Source: Paenibacillus sp. BJ-4 (GTDB taxonomy: Bacteria > Bacillota > Bacilli > Paenibacillales > Paenibacillaceae). From it: a DNA stretch of 64,000 nucleotides. Positions 8,502-17,167 of the stretch are shown in pieces; the first letter of the stretch is position 1, and each line of letters opens with the position of its first letter. The notes under the pieces were generated by a model that worked only from the letters and a program-made list of their open reading frames with translations, ran no database searches and was not told the origin of the DNA. The position numbers and the translations under genes are program-made. The stretch covers positions 62,001 through 126,000 of the forward strand of contig NZ_JAIVEM010000188.1 in NCBI RefSeq assembly GCF_020404765.1, in the 5' to 3' direction.

Positions 8502-8643
8502 CGCTATCACCTGCATCTCTTATGAATATATTTATAGCGATTTCTAGTTGTTAACCGTCATTGTATAACAGATTGCAATTTTCAAGATTTTGTTATTTTA
8601 CAATAAGGAGTATGCAAAAAAATATATAAAATGCTTCGGGATT

Positions 8644-9729
8644 TTAGTTGATCTCCAAATAATCAATGTAAGCATCCCATGTCCCGTTATCGGCTGTTAC
8701 AACGAGCTCAATCTCTTGATTTCCGGTTCCATGGCTGACATTGTTTAGAGTATAGACCGCAGGATTGCTCCCGCCGAAATAGAAGTACCCTTTGTCACTC
8801 CGCCGATTTTTAAGTCGACTCTGGCCATGTTGGAGTTGTTCGAAGCACCACGGAGTGAAAAACTATGGGTGCCGCTGGAGAAATTCTGCGTATATTTCAC
8901 CAAATCATTGTTGGCGTATAAAGCGACTCCGTTGAACGGCGAACTGATATTCCCGGTGTACTGACCGCCCTTTGTCATACTCTCGGCTTCCACTTTCGTA
9001 CCTGTGCTTGGAGGAGGAGTAGTTCCGCCGCCGGAGCTGCCGCCGATCGTAATCGTATTACTAGTCACAGTAGCACTCCCACTGCTTTGATATCCCTCTA
9101 CCGTAAGCGAAACTTCATACATCTTACCCATTGTCATTCCTAAGCTCTCCCACTTTTTGAAGTGTTCGCTAACAGATATGGTTCCGCTCGTGCGCTTTGA
9201 CGTCCGGACACTCCAATACTGCTTAAAAGTTGCAGTGCCTTTAATGGAAGGTTGGTCGACTCGAATGGTCTCATAGATGTCATATGTCCCCCCGTCAACG
9301 GTAATGGTACCCTTTGACGTTGCTCCGGGCGGACGCCAGCTGCCCCAGCTATCGACGATGTAATATTCTACGAGCGGGTCAACCGTCCACCCATAGACAC
9401 ATAAATAGGAATTGCCGTTTGGCTGGTAGTTGGCACTGTAGTTTACTGATATGTTTCCAATTTGCTGGTGTGTCTGGGTCTCGTCGAATTTCTTACCTTT
9501 ACGGAATAACCCATTTCCGATGTTACTCCACTGGGCACTGAACGTGCCACCACTATTGAGAGTCATACTTGTGGTCCCGGAATCCTTCCACAACTCATAG
9601 TAGTAGCCGTCTTGGGTGCCACTTTGATTTGAGGTGATCGTTGTTGCCGCCTGTGCAGTTACCGCTGGCAATGTAAGCAAGAAACAAATTAAAATTGATA
9701 AAAATAACCTTACTCTTTTTTTGTTCCAT
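8644..9729 (-). pseudogene. GH11 endo-1,4-beta-xylanase with CBM, two frameshifts
   Basis: Secreted xylanase. The GH11 domain ([29 protein letters not shown], the two catalytic Glu regions at LVEYY and [14 protein letters not shown]) is followed by a Gly/Pro/Thr linker and a CBM36/CBM6-like domain ([12 protein letters not shown]). Start ATG at 9729 has AAGGAG upstream, but an A7 run four codons in (minus strand, plus ~9714-9720) puts the signal peptide and enzyme out of frame; with six A the signal [21 protein letters not shown] reads correctly. A second shift near 8785-8792 ends the CBM early (stop at 8745), although the true tail down to DAYIDYLEIN and TAA at 8644 is intact. Either a recently broken gene or base-call errors; internal initiation could still make an enzyme without signal. 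Confidence 0.85.
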
Positions 9730-10064
9730 TTGACATTTCTCCTTTTTGGTTAATTTGCATTTAGTCTTACTATGATGCTTTGCAGCCCGTAGCAAGCCGA
9801 ATACATCATTTACTTCCATAAATTCAATTATAAGCAATTACGAAAATATTTTATCATAGCTTCCTTAATATTTAACCTACAAAAATTTAAGTTCTACTAC
9901 TTCTTCAGGAGCCAGAGTAGATTGAAGGATGGATGTAATCATGATAGAAATTTGCATGAGATCGTTTTTTTACCGTTTTATGGTTACTTAACAGGCGTGA
10001 AAACGAATAAAAAAAGCGGAAAGTGAAAATATAGAGGAAAAAGAGTAAAGGAAGGGTCTGCAAC
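9730..10064. other. intergenic region between divergent genes
   Basis: This 335-base AT-rich gap separates the leftward xylanase gene from the rightward His-rich protein gene. It must hold both promoters. I see no clear hairpin, riboswitch or conserved operator in it. Confidence 0.5.
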
Positions 10065-10577
10065 ATGAAAAACAAATGGAAATTGACCGCTGCAATCCTG
10101 TATGGAGGAGTGATGATTTACGGTAGTGCGGGGGCGACAGGAGCTTCCGGTATAGAACCGGGTTACCAGTTGCAAGCTATTACTCCCAACAACTCCATCC
10201 AAAGTGAGGCTCCTCAAGGAAATACGGAGCCACAGGACCATCATGGACAAGGGCATGTTCACAGGCATGGGCATGGTAAACGGCCTGGCGGCTGGAATCA
10301 TCATCTGAACGAAAAAGTAGCCAAGCTTTTGGGCATCACTCCTGCTCAGTTAGAGAATGAGCTGGGACAAGGGAAATCATTGGCCGATATTGCTAAAAGC
10401 AAGGGAATCAAAGAGGAACAGCTCATTGATAAGCTGAAAAATGAAATGACCGTCGATCTGAAGCGGCTCGTTAACCGTAAAGGACCGATTACCTTCGACC
10501 GTAAGTCCGGGGCTCCACATGAAGCCCAATTGAAGCGGGAGTCAGGGACCCCCTCAACCTCGGTTAACGAAAACTAA
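10065..10577 (+). CDS. secreted His-rich hypothetical protein
   Basis: A 170-residue exported protein. The N-terminus MKNKWKLTAAILYGGVMIYG is a signal peptide cut near ATGASG. Residues ~58-82 form a His/Gly cluster (HHGQGHVHRHGHGKR and GGWNHH) that could bind metal ions. Residues ~83-125 (LNEKVAKLLGITPAQLENEL, then SLADIAKSKGIKEEQLI) match the short helical repeat found in many secreted Bacillales proteins of unknown role. The tail is basic and Ser/Pro-rich. GGAAGG precedes the ATG. Metal binding is inference from composition only. Confidence 0.7.
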   Translation: MKNKWKLTAAILYGGVMIYGSAGATGASGIEPGYQLQAITPNNSIQSEAPQGNTEPQDHHGQGHVHRHGHGKRPGGWNHHLNEKVAKLLGITPAQLENELGQGKSLADIAKSKGIKEEQLIDKLKNEMTVDLKRLVNRKGPITFDRKSGAPHEAQLKRESGTPSTSVNEN

Positions 10578-10604
10578 ATGTAAAAGGGATGTCAATTAGC
10601 AAGT

Positions 10605-10650
10605 TTAAATAACCAGTCTTCTGAAATCAATCAGCGACTGGTTATTTAGT
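10605..10650 (+). terminator. intrinsic terminator
   Basis: TAAATAACCAGTC pairs with GACTGGTTATTTA around a 15-base loop, ending in TTTAGTTT. It follows the His-rich protein gene and also faces the end of the leftward AbrB-like gene. Confidence 0.7.
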
Positions 10651-10676
10651 TTGGCTTAAATGCGATGGAGCGATAA

Positions 10677-11126
10677 CTATAACAGCTTTTTAAGCTGGGA
10701 AATACGGCCTTGCGACACGCCAAGCCATTCAGCATATTCGCCTTGCTTGGCTGTTGGATGCTCGCGCATGAGTTCTCTTAGTTGTTCAAGCCATTTTTTT
10801 GAAGACGACCGATTTGCTCTTTTATCTTTGTGCGCAGGTGCCTTGACAACAGGAACAAGTATTAGACTTACATCTATATTCCCTTTCAATTCGAGTATGC
10901 ATCTTTTACATAAAAATGAATCCCTGAAATAGCTTAAATCCTGGGTTGAATTGCACAAGTTGCAAGAGACTCCAATATACTTCCGCATACTCAATAAGCC
11001 TGTTTCAACATCTATATAAAATTCTAAAGGATCGCCAGCATCAATGCCCATAGAGGTCCGCATTTCCTTAAGAACAACAATCCGGCCTAACGTATCTAAG
11101 GGACGAGTCATACCTGTATTTTTCAA
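10677..11126 (-). CDS. AbrB-like regulator with Cys4 knuckle and C-terminal HTH
   Basis: A 149-residue regulator with three parts. Residues 1-50 (KNTGMTRPLDTLGRIVVLKE, DPLEFYIDVETG) are an AbrB/SpoVT swapped-hairpin DNA-binding domain. Residues ~55-78 carry CNLC and CKRC 16 residues apart, a likely zinc knuckle. The last 40 residues (KQGEYAEWLGVSQGRISQLK) look like a helix-turn-helix. The start is TTG: AAGGAG lies 8 bases upstream and the resulting (M)KNTG matches the AbrB start, whereas the ATG six codons in would remove the first strand. Possible transition-state or mobile-element regulator; targets unknown. Confidence 0.8.
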   Translation of the reverse strand: MKNTGMTRPLDTLGRIVVLKEMRTSMGIDAGDPLEFYIDVETGLLSMRKYIGVSCNLCNSTQDLSYFRDSFLCKRCILELKGNIDVSLILVPVVKAPAHKDKRANRSSSKKWLEQLRELMREHPTAKQGEYAEWLGVSQGRISQLKKLL

Positions 11127-11218
11127 GTGATCTTCTCCTTTTTGGCAAATTAAATAAAATACATGTTCATGTCATAAAATGTTAATAAGCCTGGGGGATG
11201 GTGCGGTAGACCAAGCCA

Positions 11219-11256
11219 ACAAAAAAGCAGAGCTCCATAAGAGAGCCCTGCAAAAG
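11219..11256 (-). terminator. terminator of the acyltransferase gene
   Basis: On the minus strand GCAGGGCTCTC pairs with GGAGCTCTGC (one bulge) and is followed by TTTTTTG. It lies 65 bases after the acyltransferase stop. Confidence 0.8.
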
Positions 11257-11319
11257 TCTTGATTTTGTTTGGATCAGAACTCCGAACTGGAAAACAGACG
11301 TAGAAGATCAGCCAAGCTC

Positions 11320-12531
11320 CTACGTACCTTTGGAAGCACGTTTGGAGGAAGGTAGCTGGAAACGAAACGGCCAGTTTAGCCGTTGACGCCCTTTTGAGCC
11401 GACAATCCAGTTGCCTCCTGGCAGATGGGCAAATAGCCAGCTGATGCCCAGAGAAGCACTTGCTACGACAATAAACGTAATTAGCGTAGCCGTAAAATGA
11501 TGATCGCCCAGCGAAAGCGGGCGTGTGTAATAGGATATGAAGGACAGCACGAGTGCATGTGCCAGATATCCCCCGAAGGAATAACGTCCGATCCAGTTCA
11601 GCATGCGGCGAAACGGCTCGGAGCGCTTGTCTTTTTGCAAATGGAGCAGTAGTCCGTACAACAACAGCAGTTGCGAGACAATCAGCACAAAGGTGCTTGG
11701 TTTAAGATAGGTGGAGATATTAAGATTAATCGTATCGCCAGACTGGATCAGCATAGTGTGACCCATGAGCATGAACAGACCAATAAAGACAAATACATTC
11801 CAAGATAACGTCTGTTTGGCCAGTTCCCGCCAGGTGTCCGTCATATAGGCGCACACTGCACCCAGCATAAAATAGAAAAAGTACATGACAAAGTTATAGG
11901 TCCGGTAATCTAGCAGAGCCTGCCAAAAGGACGGCAAACGGGTGCTCCATGCAGACATGTCATAGTAGGACCATTGTAACAGCAGCGCATAAGCCGCAGC
12001 GGCTATCAGCATGACAGCCAAAACAAGCTGCTTACGTCTTTTCGTGCTATAACGATGTAGAAACGCCTGCACCTGCCTGGTTGCTTTCGCAAATAAGGGA
12101 AATAAAATATAAAACTGAAAGATCATTACTACAAACCACAAATGATATCCGCTGACAGGTATAATCATTTCCTCAAGCATGCCCTTGTAAAAATAAATAT
12201 TTCCCCACTGCGCAGTCGACCAGTTCTGAGTACATAGCCAATAAACGACCGTCCAGCAGAGAAATGGAACATAAATATCTCGAAACCGTCTGCCAATGTA
12301 ACGGGGATAGCCAATCGGTTTGTTACCATTATAAAAAAGCAGCGCCGCAGACAGGAAAACGAACGTTGGTGTGCCGAAGCGTGTCAAATGGTACAGCATT
12401 GCAAGCATCACGGAATCCGGCTGCTGGATGTCGCTGCGATAAATATATTCGCCAATGCAATGCTGAAGCACGACAGCGAGGTAGGCAAGACCCCGCAGTT
12501 CTGTCCACTCCGCGATACGCGGCTTGCTCAT
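11320..12531 (-). CDS. acyltransferase 3 family membrane protein
   Basis: A 403-residue integral membrane acyltransferase with about ten hydrophobic helices. The N-terminus (EWTELRGLAYLAVVLQHC) carries the conserved R-G and H of the acyltransferase_3 family, which O-acylates cell-surface sugars or lipids. YHLWFVVMIFQFYILFPL and GRYSFGGYLAHALVL are other family landmarks. The SGNH esterase domain of OatA is absent. Start ATG at 12531 has AAGGAG at 8 bases; the frame extends to 12579 but without signal. No polysaccharide genes surround it, so the acceptor is unknown. Confidence 0.82.
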   Translation of the reverse strand: MSKPRIAEWTELRGLAYLAVVLQHCIGEYIYRSDIQQPDSVMLAMLYHLTRFGTPTFVFLSAALLFYNGNKPIGYPRYIGRRFRDIYVPFLCWTVVYWLCTQNWSTAQWGNIYFYKGMLEEMIIPVSGYHLWFVVMIFQFYILFPLFAKATRQVQAFLHRYSTKRRKQLVLAVMLIAAAAYALLLQWSYYDMSAWSTRLPSFWQALLDYRTYNFVMYFFYFMLGAVCAYMTDTWRELAKQTLSWNVFVFIGLFMLMGHTMLIQSGDTINLNISTYLKPSTFVLIVSQLLLLYGLLLHLQKDKRSEPFRRMLNWIGRYSFGGYLAHALVLSFISYYTRPLSLGDHHFTATLITFIVVASASLGISWLFAHLPGGNWIVGSKGRQRLNWPFRFQLPSSKRASKGT

Positions 12532-12663
12532 CCATATCACTCCTTTTCCAAAAGATTTGTGTAGGCTCCTATAACACAATTGCAGGTATTGTAACGCAGA
12601 AACATTAGTGCAGGATTAACGCTACCTGAAAGTTGGAAGAGTGGAAGTAGTTCCAATTTAATA

Positions 12664-12677
12664 TGATTGCGTTTACA
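12664..12677. promoter_or_regulatory. candidate cre (CcpA) site, weak
   Basis: TGATTGCGTTTACA agrees with the cre consensus TGWAANCGNTNWCA except at two positions. It lies 59 bases upstream of the sugar-sensor operon start. Suggestive only. Confidence 0.35.
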
Positions 12678-12735
12678 ATTTAAATAAAATCACAATAAAT
12701 GCACAGCTTGAGGATACGACGGAAGAGGTGGGCAA

Positions 12736-13743
12736 ATGAAAAAAACGCTGCTGGTATATATGCTGCTGATTGCGGCCTTTGCGCTCTATGTGTTCAGGTA
12801 TGAACAATCCGGTCCGTTGAAGGGTACTTGGGAGGAAAAGGGGCTGCGAGGCAATATCGGAGAAACCTATATGATGATTACATTCCAGTCTGGTTTGGAG
12901 TATTGGAAAAGCGGTCTGAAGGGTTTTGAGGATGCTGGGGACGCCTTGGGAGTGACTGTGGAGTACCGTGGGGCTACCCGTTATGATGCGCAGGAGCAGA
13001 CGACTGTTATTGAACAGGCGATTGCTCGTAAGCCCGCAGGGATTGCGATTTCCGCGATTGATCCTGAATCTCTGATTCCGGCGATTAATAAGGCACTGGA
13101 TGCGGGCATTCCTGTGGTGTTGTTTGATGCAGGAGCACCCGGGAGCAGGGCGTATTCTTTTTTGGGAACGGATAATTATAAGGCGGGGGTGACCGCTGCG
13201 GATAAAATGGCGGAGCTGTTGGGACGGGAAGGTGAAGTCGCCATTCTAACCTTGCCCGGTCAGCAAAATCATGAGGAACGCTCGCGTGGCTTTCGCGATA
13301 CCATCCAGCGGCAGTACCCTGCCATGAAGGTGGTAGAGGTGGCAGATGGTCGTGCAGACGCGCTGGTATCCCGGAATGAGTCGCTCCGATTAATGAAGGC
13401 TTACCCGAAGCTGGCGGGAATTTTTGTGACCGATGCAACGGGAGGAACAGGTGTAGGTGAAGCAGTGCTAAGCCAAAAAAACAGCCATCCGCTGAAAATT
13501 ATTTCTTTTGATACGAATAAGGCGACATTGGATATGATCCGCGGAGGAACGATCTCGGCAACGATTGCCCAGGGAACATGGAATATGGGGTATTGGTCGC
13601 TTCAATATCTGTTCCATCTGCACCATCATTTGACGATTCCAGCACCCTCCTCCTCAGGTGATAACGCCCCGCTGCCCGTGCGGGTGGATACAGGCATTTC
13701 GGTTGTCACAAGGAAGAATGTAGATGATTATTATGCGAAATGA
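12736..13743 (+). CDS. membrane-anchored sugar-binding protein of a three-component sensor
   Basis: A 335-residue RbsB/XylF-type (Peripla_BP_4) binding protein. The N-terminus (KTLLVYMLLIAAFALYVF) is a membrane anchor without lipobox. Domain landmarks are KGFEDAGDALGVTVEYRGA, IAISAIDPESLIPAI, DNYKAGVTAADKMAELL and IISFDTNKATLDMIRGG. The gene overlaps the next one (a YesM-type kinase) by 20 bases, with a YesN-type regulator after it. This is the layout of the XylFII-LytS-YesN sugar sensor known from clostridia, where the binding protein is a receptor rather than a transporter part. The ligand is probably a monosaccharide. GGAAGAGGTGGG precedes the ATG. Confidence 0.85.
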   Translation: MKKTLLVYMLLIAAFALYVFRYEQSGPLKGTWEEKGLRGNIGETYMMITFQSGLEYWKSGLKGFEDAGDALGVTVEYRGATRYDAQEQTTVIEQAIARKPAGIAISAIDPESLIPAINKALDAGIPVVLFDAGAPGSRAYSFLGTDNYKAGVTAADKMAELLGREGEVAILTLPGQQNHEERSRGFRDTIQRQYPAMKVVEVADGRADALVSRNESLRLMKAYPKLAGIFVTDATGGTGVGEAVLSQKNSHPLKIISFDTNKATLDMIRGGTISATIAQGTWNMGYWSLQYLFHLHHHLTIPAPSSSGDNAPLPVRVDTGISVVTRKNVDDYYAK

Positions 13744-15811
13744 CGATCAACAGAAGAGGAAAAGGCAAAGCTTAAATTCTGAAATATGGAAGCGTATCCA
13801 CACTGGAATGGGCAAAAAGATGCAGCGCTTGCGCTTGCGCAATATGCCTTTACGGTATCAGCTCATGCTGTTGTTCTTGTTGTTTGGCATCGTGCCTTCG
13901 TTGGGATTAGGTCTGCTGGTCAACTGGACGGTAGAACGGATTATTGAGCGGCAGGTGGAAGACCATACGATGCAGTTGATTGGCAAGGTGAACGAGGCAC
14001 TGGATACCAAAATGGAAAATCTGCAGAACATGACATATCTGATTGGTTTTAACCCGGATATCGGGGAGTTTTGGCAAGGCCGGACGCTGGCCGACGGTCA
14101 TGCGGGTCATGCAGGTTGTGTGGATCATACGAGTGCAGTAAAACCGGAAGATCAGAGGGGACGGGCACAGAACTCGGCAACCTTCCGCAATCAGACAGCA
14201 AGCTCTGTACAGGCACAGGACACGCTATATGGCATGAAGCAGTTTCTGCAGGGCTTTACTACCTTATATCCCGAAATTGCCGGGATTCTAATCGTAAACG
14301 AAAACGGTGACTATATCAGCAACGAAATGTATGCCCGAAGCACGCGCAGCCTGACCGAAGAGGATTGGTACCAACAGGCGGCGCAGCATGCAGGTATCTT
14401 CACCGTGCTGGGACAGCCGAGCCACCGTAATGTGACTACTCATGTCCGGTATAAGGACAGTGAAATTGTATCTGTCGTCCGTTCGGTCACAGATTCGGAG
14501 ACGGGGCGCGTGCTGGGCGTGATCATGATTGATCTCAAGCTGCGGGCTGTGTCGCAGGCCGCCAGAGACGTGACCTTGGGCAAAACGGGGTATTTAATGG
14601 TGACGGATGCCGAGGGACGCAGCGTGTATATGCCGGATATGCCGTTGATTGAGCGTATTCCCCCGGAATGGTTCGGGGCAGGTGACAGCGGGATGTTTAC
14701 CCGTCAAGCCGGAGGTCGGGAGCTGCTGTTCATGTTCCGTGCTTCCGAATTTACAGGCTGGAGAACGGTGGGGGTATTCCCCGCAGGGGAATCGACGCTG
14801 GAGGTGCGGCAAATTAAATTCTACGTCGTCTGTTTTGTTTTCATTGTATGTCTGTTTGGCTTAACGGCATCCTTGCGCTTGTCGCGTTCTATTGCGCAGC
14901 CGATTTTCCGGCTGATGTCCTATATGCGGACGGCAGAGACCGGGGATCTTACGGTTCGCCAATGGAGTGATCGCTGGGATGAAGTCGGATTGCTGGGCCG
15001 GAGCTTTAACCGGATGCTGGAGCAAATTCGCCGTCTCATGTCGCTCAGCGAGCTTCGGGAGCGGCAAAAACGGGATGCCGAGCTGCGTAGTCTTCAAGAG
15101 CATATTAAGCCGCATTTTCTATACAATACGCTAGATACGATTCATTGGATGGCCCGAAAAAATGGGGCAGACGATGTATCCGATATGGTCGGGGCGCTGT
15201 CGAAATTGTTCCGCCTCGGACTGAGCAAGGGAGATGACTTTATTCCGCTTCGCTCCGAGATGGAGCATATTTCAAGCTATATGCAAATCCAGCGAACCCG
15301 GTATCGGGACAGACTTCGCTGGGAATTGATCGTATCCGAGGAGCTGGAGGAGCTGTTTGTGCTAAAGCTAATTCTTCAGCCTGTGGTGGAGAATGCCATT
15401 TATCACGGCATCAAGGCCAGACGAGGCCCCGGCACGATTCGAGTGGAAGCTAAAGCCGATGGCGACAAGCTGCTGCTGACGGTTCGTGACGACGGAGCAG
15501 GTATGGCGGCAGAAAGGCTGCGTGAGCTGCAGAATTTGCTGGAAATGCCGCTGGAGGCGATGGAACAACAGCAGAAGCAAAGCAGAGCAAATGTGAACAG
15601 CAGAAGCTACGGCATGCTGAATGTACAGGCACGAATCCGGTTATCCTTTGGCGAGGAATATGGAATTGTACTGGAGAGTGATGAAGGGACAGGGACCTGC
15701 GTTACGATCATTCATCCGTTGCTGCGGGATATGGGACAACTGAGAAAGCCTCATGAAAAAGGAGAAGATCAGGATGACAAAATCAATGACTACAGGGACG
15801 GAACAACGTAA
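13724..15811 (+). CDS. YesM-type sensor histidine kinase
   Basis: A 695-residue membrane kinase. TM1 is near residues 45-67 (LMLLFLLFGIVPSLGLGLL), a long extracellular sensor domain follows, TM2 is near 366-387 (FYVVCFVFIVCLFGLTASL), then HAMP, a LytS/YesM His_kinase block (EHIKPHFLYNTLDTIHWM, with the phospho-His in PHFLYN) and HATPase_c (VENAIYHGIK, DDGAGM). It overlaps the binding protein gene upstream by 20 bases and the regulator gene downstream by 38, so the three are translationally coupled. The start at 13724 has AGGAAG upstream; ATG 13733 is equally possible. It probably reads the ligand state of the binding protein and phosphorylates the following regulator. Confidence 0.92.
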   Translation: MIIMRNDDQQKRKRQSLNSEIWKRIHTGMGKKMQRLRLRNMPLRYQLMLLFLLFGIVPSLGLGLLVNWTVERIIERQVEDHTMQLIGKVNEALDTKMENLQNMTYLIGFNPDIGEFWQGRTLADGHAGHAGCVDHTSAVKPEDQRGRAQNSATFRNQTASSVQAQDTLYGMKQFLQGFTTLYPEIAGILIVNENGDYISNEMYARSTRSLTEEDWYQQAAQHAGIFTVLGQPSHRNVTTHVRYKDSEIVSVVRSVTDSETGRVLGVIMIDLKLRAVSQAARDVTLGKTGYLMVTDAEGRSVYMPDMPLIERIPPEWFGAGDSGMFTRQAGGRELLFMFRASEFTGWRTVGVFPAGESTLEVRQIKFYVVCFVFIVCLFGLTASLRLSRSIAQPIFRLMSYMRTAETGDLTVRQWSDRWDEVGLLGRSFNRMLEQIRRLMSLSELRERQKRDAELRSLQEHIKPHFLYNTLDTIHWMARKNGADDVSDMVGALSKLFRLGLSKGDDFIPLRSEMEHISSYMQIQRTRYRDRLRWELIVSEELEELFVLKLILQPVVENAIYHGIKARRGPGTIRVEAKADGDKLLLTVRDDGAGMAAERLRELQNLLEMPLEAMEQQQKQSRANVNSRSYGMLNVQARIRLSFGEEYGIVLESDEGTGTCVTIIHPLLRDMGQLRKPHEKGEDQDDKINDYRDGTT

Positions 15812-17072
15812 CACAGAACAACGTAACACAGAACAACGTTACACTGAAAAACGTTACCAAGTACTGATCGCAGACGATGAGCCGATCATCCGTGAAGGGA
15901 TACGGGATTGCGTAGACTGGACGGCTCTGGGCATGGAGGTTGCAGATGAGGCGGAGGACGGTGAAGAAGCGCTGGAGCTGGCGGTTCGGCTTGGCATCGA
16001 CATTTTGCTGGTCGATATGAATATGCCGATCATGGACGGGATTGAGCTGATTCGGCGCCTGCGGGAAGAACGTCCGGCATGCCGCTGTCTGATCATTTCC
16101 GGGCATGATGAATTTGCTTATGCCCAGGAGGCTGTGCGACTTGGCGTAGAAGACTATATTTTGAAGCCGGTGGATGCAGAGCAGCTTCATGCTGCATTGT
16201 CACGGCTCGGTCAGCGGCTTGACGAAGAGAACAAGCGTGCCGCTTATGTAGAGCAAGCTGCCGAGCAGATACAGCGAAATATTCCGCTGCTGCGCCAGCG
16301 CTTTTGTCTGGAATGGCTTGAAGGGCAGCACACGGGAAAAGACGTCATGGAGCAGCTGGCGTTTTTACGTCTTCCAGCCGAGGCGCCTGTTCAGATCGGC
16401 GTGGTGCGGTGGCCAGCAATAGAGACACGACAAGCGATTATGCGCGAAAATGACCGCCAGTTGTTTCTTTTTGCCGCAGAAAATATCATTGCCGAGCTGC
16501 TGGAGGACCGACCGCATGTCCTGTTTCGCGAAGCAAACGGGCTGATCGGCATATGCCTGTGGCAGGAGGCACCAGAGACGATCGGCGCTTCCATAGAGCA
16601 GGCGATTGGGCGCTATCTGAATATAGCGGTTCATACGCATGTGGAGCCCAACGCCGGGGGACTGGAAGGTGCGATTGAGGCGTTCCGGGTGTGCCGTGAC
16701 CGTGTGTACGGCGAATCACAGCTATCTCCACTGGTGCGCCGGGCGCGGCAGCTTATTCAGGAAGGCTATGCGGATCGGGAGCTGACACTGGAGGCTCTGG
16801 CCTCGCGGCTACAGGTATCCACTGTGTATCTCAGCCGTGTGCTCAAAAAGGAGCTTAACGATAGCTTCGTGACCCTCGTCACGCGCGCCCGTATCCGCAA
16901 AGCGGTGCAATTGCTGGACTCCACCACGTTGTCCATCTACGATATAGCTGAGCGTACCGGATACGATAGCCAGCACTATTTTAGCACTGCTTTTAAAAAG
17001 GCCATGGGAGTTTCCCCGGTTCAGTACCGTAAGGGTGGTGGAGTCGGGGGCAGCGTGTCGGATCAGGAATGA
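15774..17072 (+). CDS. YesN-type response regulator (REC + AraC HTH)
   Basis: A 432-residue DNA-binding response regulator. REC spans ~28-145 with the acidic pair in LIADDEPII, the phospho-acceptor Asp in LLVDMNMPIMDG and the late Lys in YILKPVD. A middle region of ~150 residues leads to a C-terminal AraC double HTH (LASRLQVSTVYLSRVLKKEL, YDIAERTGYDSQHYFSTAFK). The ATG at 15774 has AAGGAG at 9 bases, within the end of the kinase gene. An odd N-terminal extension encodes four near copies of TEQRN from a 15-base tandem repeat. It likely activates sugar uptake genes; the ABC transporter at 21150-24967 is the obvious candidate (inference). Confidence 0.92.
   Translation: MTKSMTTGTEQRNTEQRNTEQRYTEKRYQVLIADDEPIIREGIRDCVDWTALGMEVADEAEDGEEALELAVRLGIDILLVDMNMPIMDGIELIRRLREERPACRCLIISGHDEFAYAQEAVRLGVEDYILKPVDAEQLHAALSRLGQRLDEENKRAAYVEQAAEQIQRNIPLLRQRFCLEWLEGQHTGKDVMEQLAFLRLPAEAPVQIGVVRWPAIETRQAIMRENDRQLFLFAAENIIAELLEDRPHVLFREANGLIGICLWQEAPETIGASIEQAIGRYLNIAVHTHVEPNAGGLEGAIEAFRVCRDRVYGESQLSPLVRRARQLIQEGYADRELTLEALASRLQVSTVYLSRVLKKELNDSFVTLVTRARIRKAVQLLDSTTLSIYDIAERTGYDSQHYFSTAFKKAMGVSPVQYRKGGGVGGSVSDQE
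15801..15857 (+). repeat. 15-bp tandem repeat inside the regulator gene
   Basis: Four near copies of ACAGAACAACGTAAC run head to tail, encoding T-E-Q-R-N/Y units. The last copy is diverged (ACTGAAAAACGTTAC). They lie between the regulator start codon and its REC domain, partly inside the overlap with the kinase gene. Confidence 0.85.
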
Positions 17073-17081
17073 CCTGAAAAA

Positions 17082-17097
17082 TGTGTGTATAATCACA
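17082..17097. promoter_or_regulatory. FNR/CRP-family operator ahead of hcp
   Basis: TGTGTGTATAATCACA fits the TGTGA-N6-TCACA pattern at 9 of 10 half-site bases. It is centred about 78 bases before the hcp start, right after the regulator gene. An Fnr- or CRP-type protein would fit anaerobic control of hcp. Confidence 0.6.
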
Positions 17098-17167
17098 CCT
17101 GAGCATTTGAGGGTCTGTTACGCTGAGGATAACAAACAAATATCATCAATATTTGGAGGACAACAAT

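Noticed and set aside
9595-9837. 80-codon frame over the xylanase start
   Set aside because: It contains the true xylanase start and ribosome binding site but runs out of frame; it is a by-product of the A7 frameshift.
15801-15857. CRISPR array
   Set aside because: The repeats are 15-bp, directly adjacent, without spacers, and in coding frame. No CRISPR array was seen anywhere in the window.
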